Below, piece by piece: positions 5,560-6,074 of a DNA stretch of 6,074 bases. The translations under genes were made by a program, and so were the position numbers. The DNA is taken from assembly GCA_964385505.1 (NCBI GenBank), contig CAYLPI010000211.1, positions 1 to 6,074 on the forward strand, written 5' to 3'. Each line of letters opens with the position of its first letter. The stretch's first letter is position 1. The DNA is from CAITSH01 sp964385505. GTDB lineage: Bacteria > Pseudomonadota > Gammaproteobacteria > Burkholderiales > SG8-39. Under the pieces are notes generated by a model. It was not told where the DNA came from. It was given only the letters and a program-made list of their open reading frames with translations, and did no database searches.

Positions 5560-5722
5560 TTTGGCGCCGCAGATGAGCAACGAACAACGTATGCGGGGTG
5601 CCGACAGCGGCCCTGCGTGGGCAATGCCCGCGACCGGATACATCGCGGACGCGCTGGACGCTGGTGCAAACAGGGCTTGGCAAGGCAGAACTCAAAAGCC
5701 GTGGCGCCACCGCGGCATTCGT

Positions 5723-5753
5723 CTGGAAAGACCCGTCCAGCAAGGTTTTCCAG
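5723..5753 (-). terminator. Weak candidate hairpin terminator between convergent genes
   Basis: CTGGAAA (5723-5729) pairs with TTTCCAG (5747-5753), extended by ACC (5731-5733) with GGT (5744-5746) across a one-base bulge. It lies 34-64 nt past the stop of the minus-strand receptor gene. There is no T-tract on either strand, so intrinsic termination is doubtful. Confidence 0.2.
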
Positions 5754-5786
5754 CCTGTTGCACGCGCTCACATGCGGCCCTTGAGG

Positions 5787-6074
5787 TCAGTCGAGCTTGA
5801 TGTTGGCACGCTTGATAATGGCGGCGTAGCGTTCGCGCTCGCGTGCCATCAGCGTACCCAGTTCCTCGGGTGTATTCGACACCGGGTCCATGCCAAGGGC
5901 AAGATAGCGCTCGCGCAGGTCGGGCGCCTGCATGGCCTTTTGCACTTCGGCACTGACCCGCGCCAGCACCTCAGGTGCCGTGCCGGCAGGCATCAGGTAG
6001 CCGATCCAGGCCGCCATGGCAAAATCGGGCATGTCGGCCGACTCGGCGACCGTGGGCACATCGGGCAGCGCGGC
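5787..6074 (-). CDS. Bug-family (TTT) extracytoplasmic solute receptor, C-terminal part, cut by window edge
   Basis: The visible 95 codons are the C-terminal end of a tripartite tricarboxylate transporter substrate-binding protein, normally about 320 residues with an N-terminal signal peptide; that part lies beyond 6074. The frame is open to the edge. The segment ALPDVPTVAES is a classic Bug-family motif, followed by a Trp-containing strand (AAWIGYLMPAGTAPEV, close to the usual W-x-G-x-x-A-P-A-G-T pattern), then LARVSAEVQKAM, the LGMDPVSNTPEEL segment and a terminal ERERYAAIIKRANIKLD helix. A GTG at 6057-6059 lies inside the ALPDVPTVAES motif and is not the real start. Such receptors bind carboxylates or other small metabolites in the periplasm and are often orphans without the membrane subunits; the ligand is unknown. 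It is convergent with ilvB. Confidence 0.92.
   Translation of the reverse strand, partial: AALPDVPTVAESADMPDFAMAAWIGYLMPAGTAPEVLARVSAEVQKAMQAPDLRERYLALGMDPVSNTPEELGTLMARERERYAAIIKRANIKLD

Larger units (their letters stand above)
5423..5786. other. 364-bp stretch between convergent genes with no convincing gene
   Basis: The ilvB stop TAG is followed at once by TGA and then ATG (5426). The same frame then stays open for 124 codons to 5800, running into the convergent receptor gene. Its product is Arg/Pro/Ala-rich, has no motif I recognise, and lacks a ribosome site. No ACT-domain small subunit (IlvN) is seen in any frame. Short coding-like stretches occur in other frames, for example AELKSRGATAAFVWKDPSSK (about 5672-5741), but none can be extended into a recognisable gene. 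The region holds a tandem duplication, a 12-bp inverted repeat and two unconvincing hairpins (5490-5508 and 5723-5753). It may be a degenerate remnant. Confidence 0.6.

Noticed and set aside
5426..5800. 124-codon ORF directly after ilvB
   Set aside because: There is no ribosome site or recognisable motif, the composition is Arg/Pro-rich, and it overlaps the end of the convergent receptor gene. It is not ilvN: no ACT-domain pattern is visible.

Overview
The window is GC-rich bacterial DNA, most likely from a betaproteobacterium of the Burkholderiales type. The main clue is the C-terminal end of a Bug-family (tripartite tricarboxylate transporter) solute receptor at the right edge, a family hugely expanded in that group. 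The metabolic gene types fit but are not diagnostic.

Left part (1-2198): a minus-strand beta-hydroxyacid dehydrogenase of the 3-hydroxyisobutyrate dehydrogenase family (64-990) ends in an unusual 87-nt near-perfect inverted repeat at the window's left edge. An AT-rich region (about 1015-1060) separates it from a plus-strand unit. That unit comprises a candidate 37-codon ORF (1087-1200) with a good Shine-Dalgarno, whose stop overlaps the start of a Gfo/Idh/MocA-family NAD(P)-dependent oxidoreductase (1197-2198). A luciferase-like flavin-dependent monooxygenase (2258-3352) follows 59 nt later, probably in the same transcript. Together these look like an accessory catabolic cluster of unknown substrate.

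Central part (3401-5422): the most interesting section. A sigma70-like promoter (3401-3429) precedes a 32-residue leader peptide (3463-3561) rich in Val, Leu and Ile codons. Next come a strong Rho-independent terminator (3583-3621) and a gene for an IlvB-type acetolactate synthase catalytic subunit (3671-5422). A mutually exclusive antiterminator can be drawn by hand (3553-3564 with 3588-3599), so this reads as a complete ribosome-mediated transcription attenuator like that of enterobacterial ivbL-ilvBN. No regulatory subunit gene (ilvN) follows.

Right part (5423-6074): 364 bp without a convincing gene, holding a 12-bp inverted repeat and a 13-bp perfect tandem duplication, then the convergent partial Bug-family receptor gene (5787 to beyond 6074).

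The window has no RNA genes, insertion sequences or CRISPR arrays that I can support.
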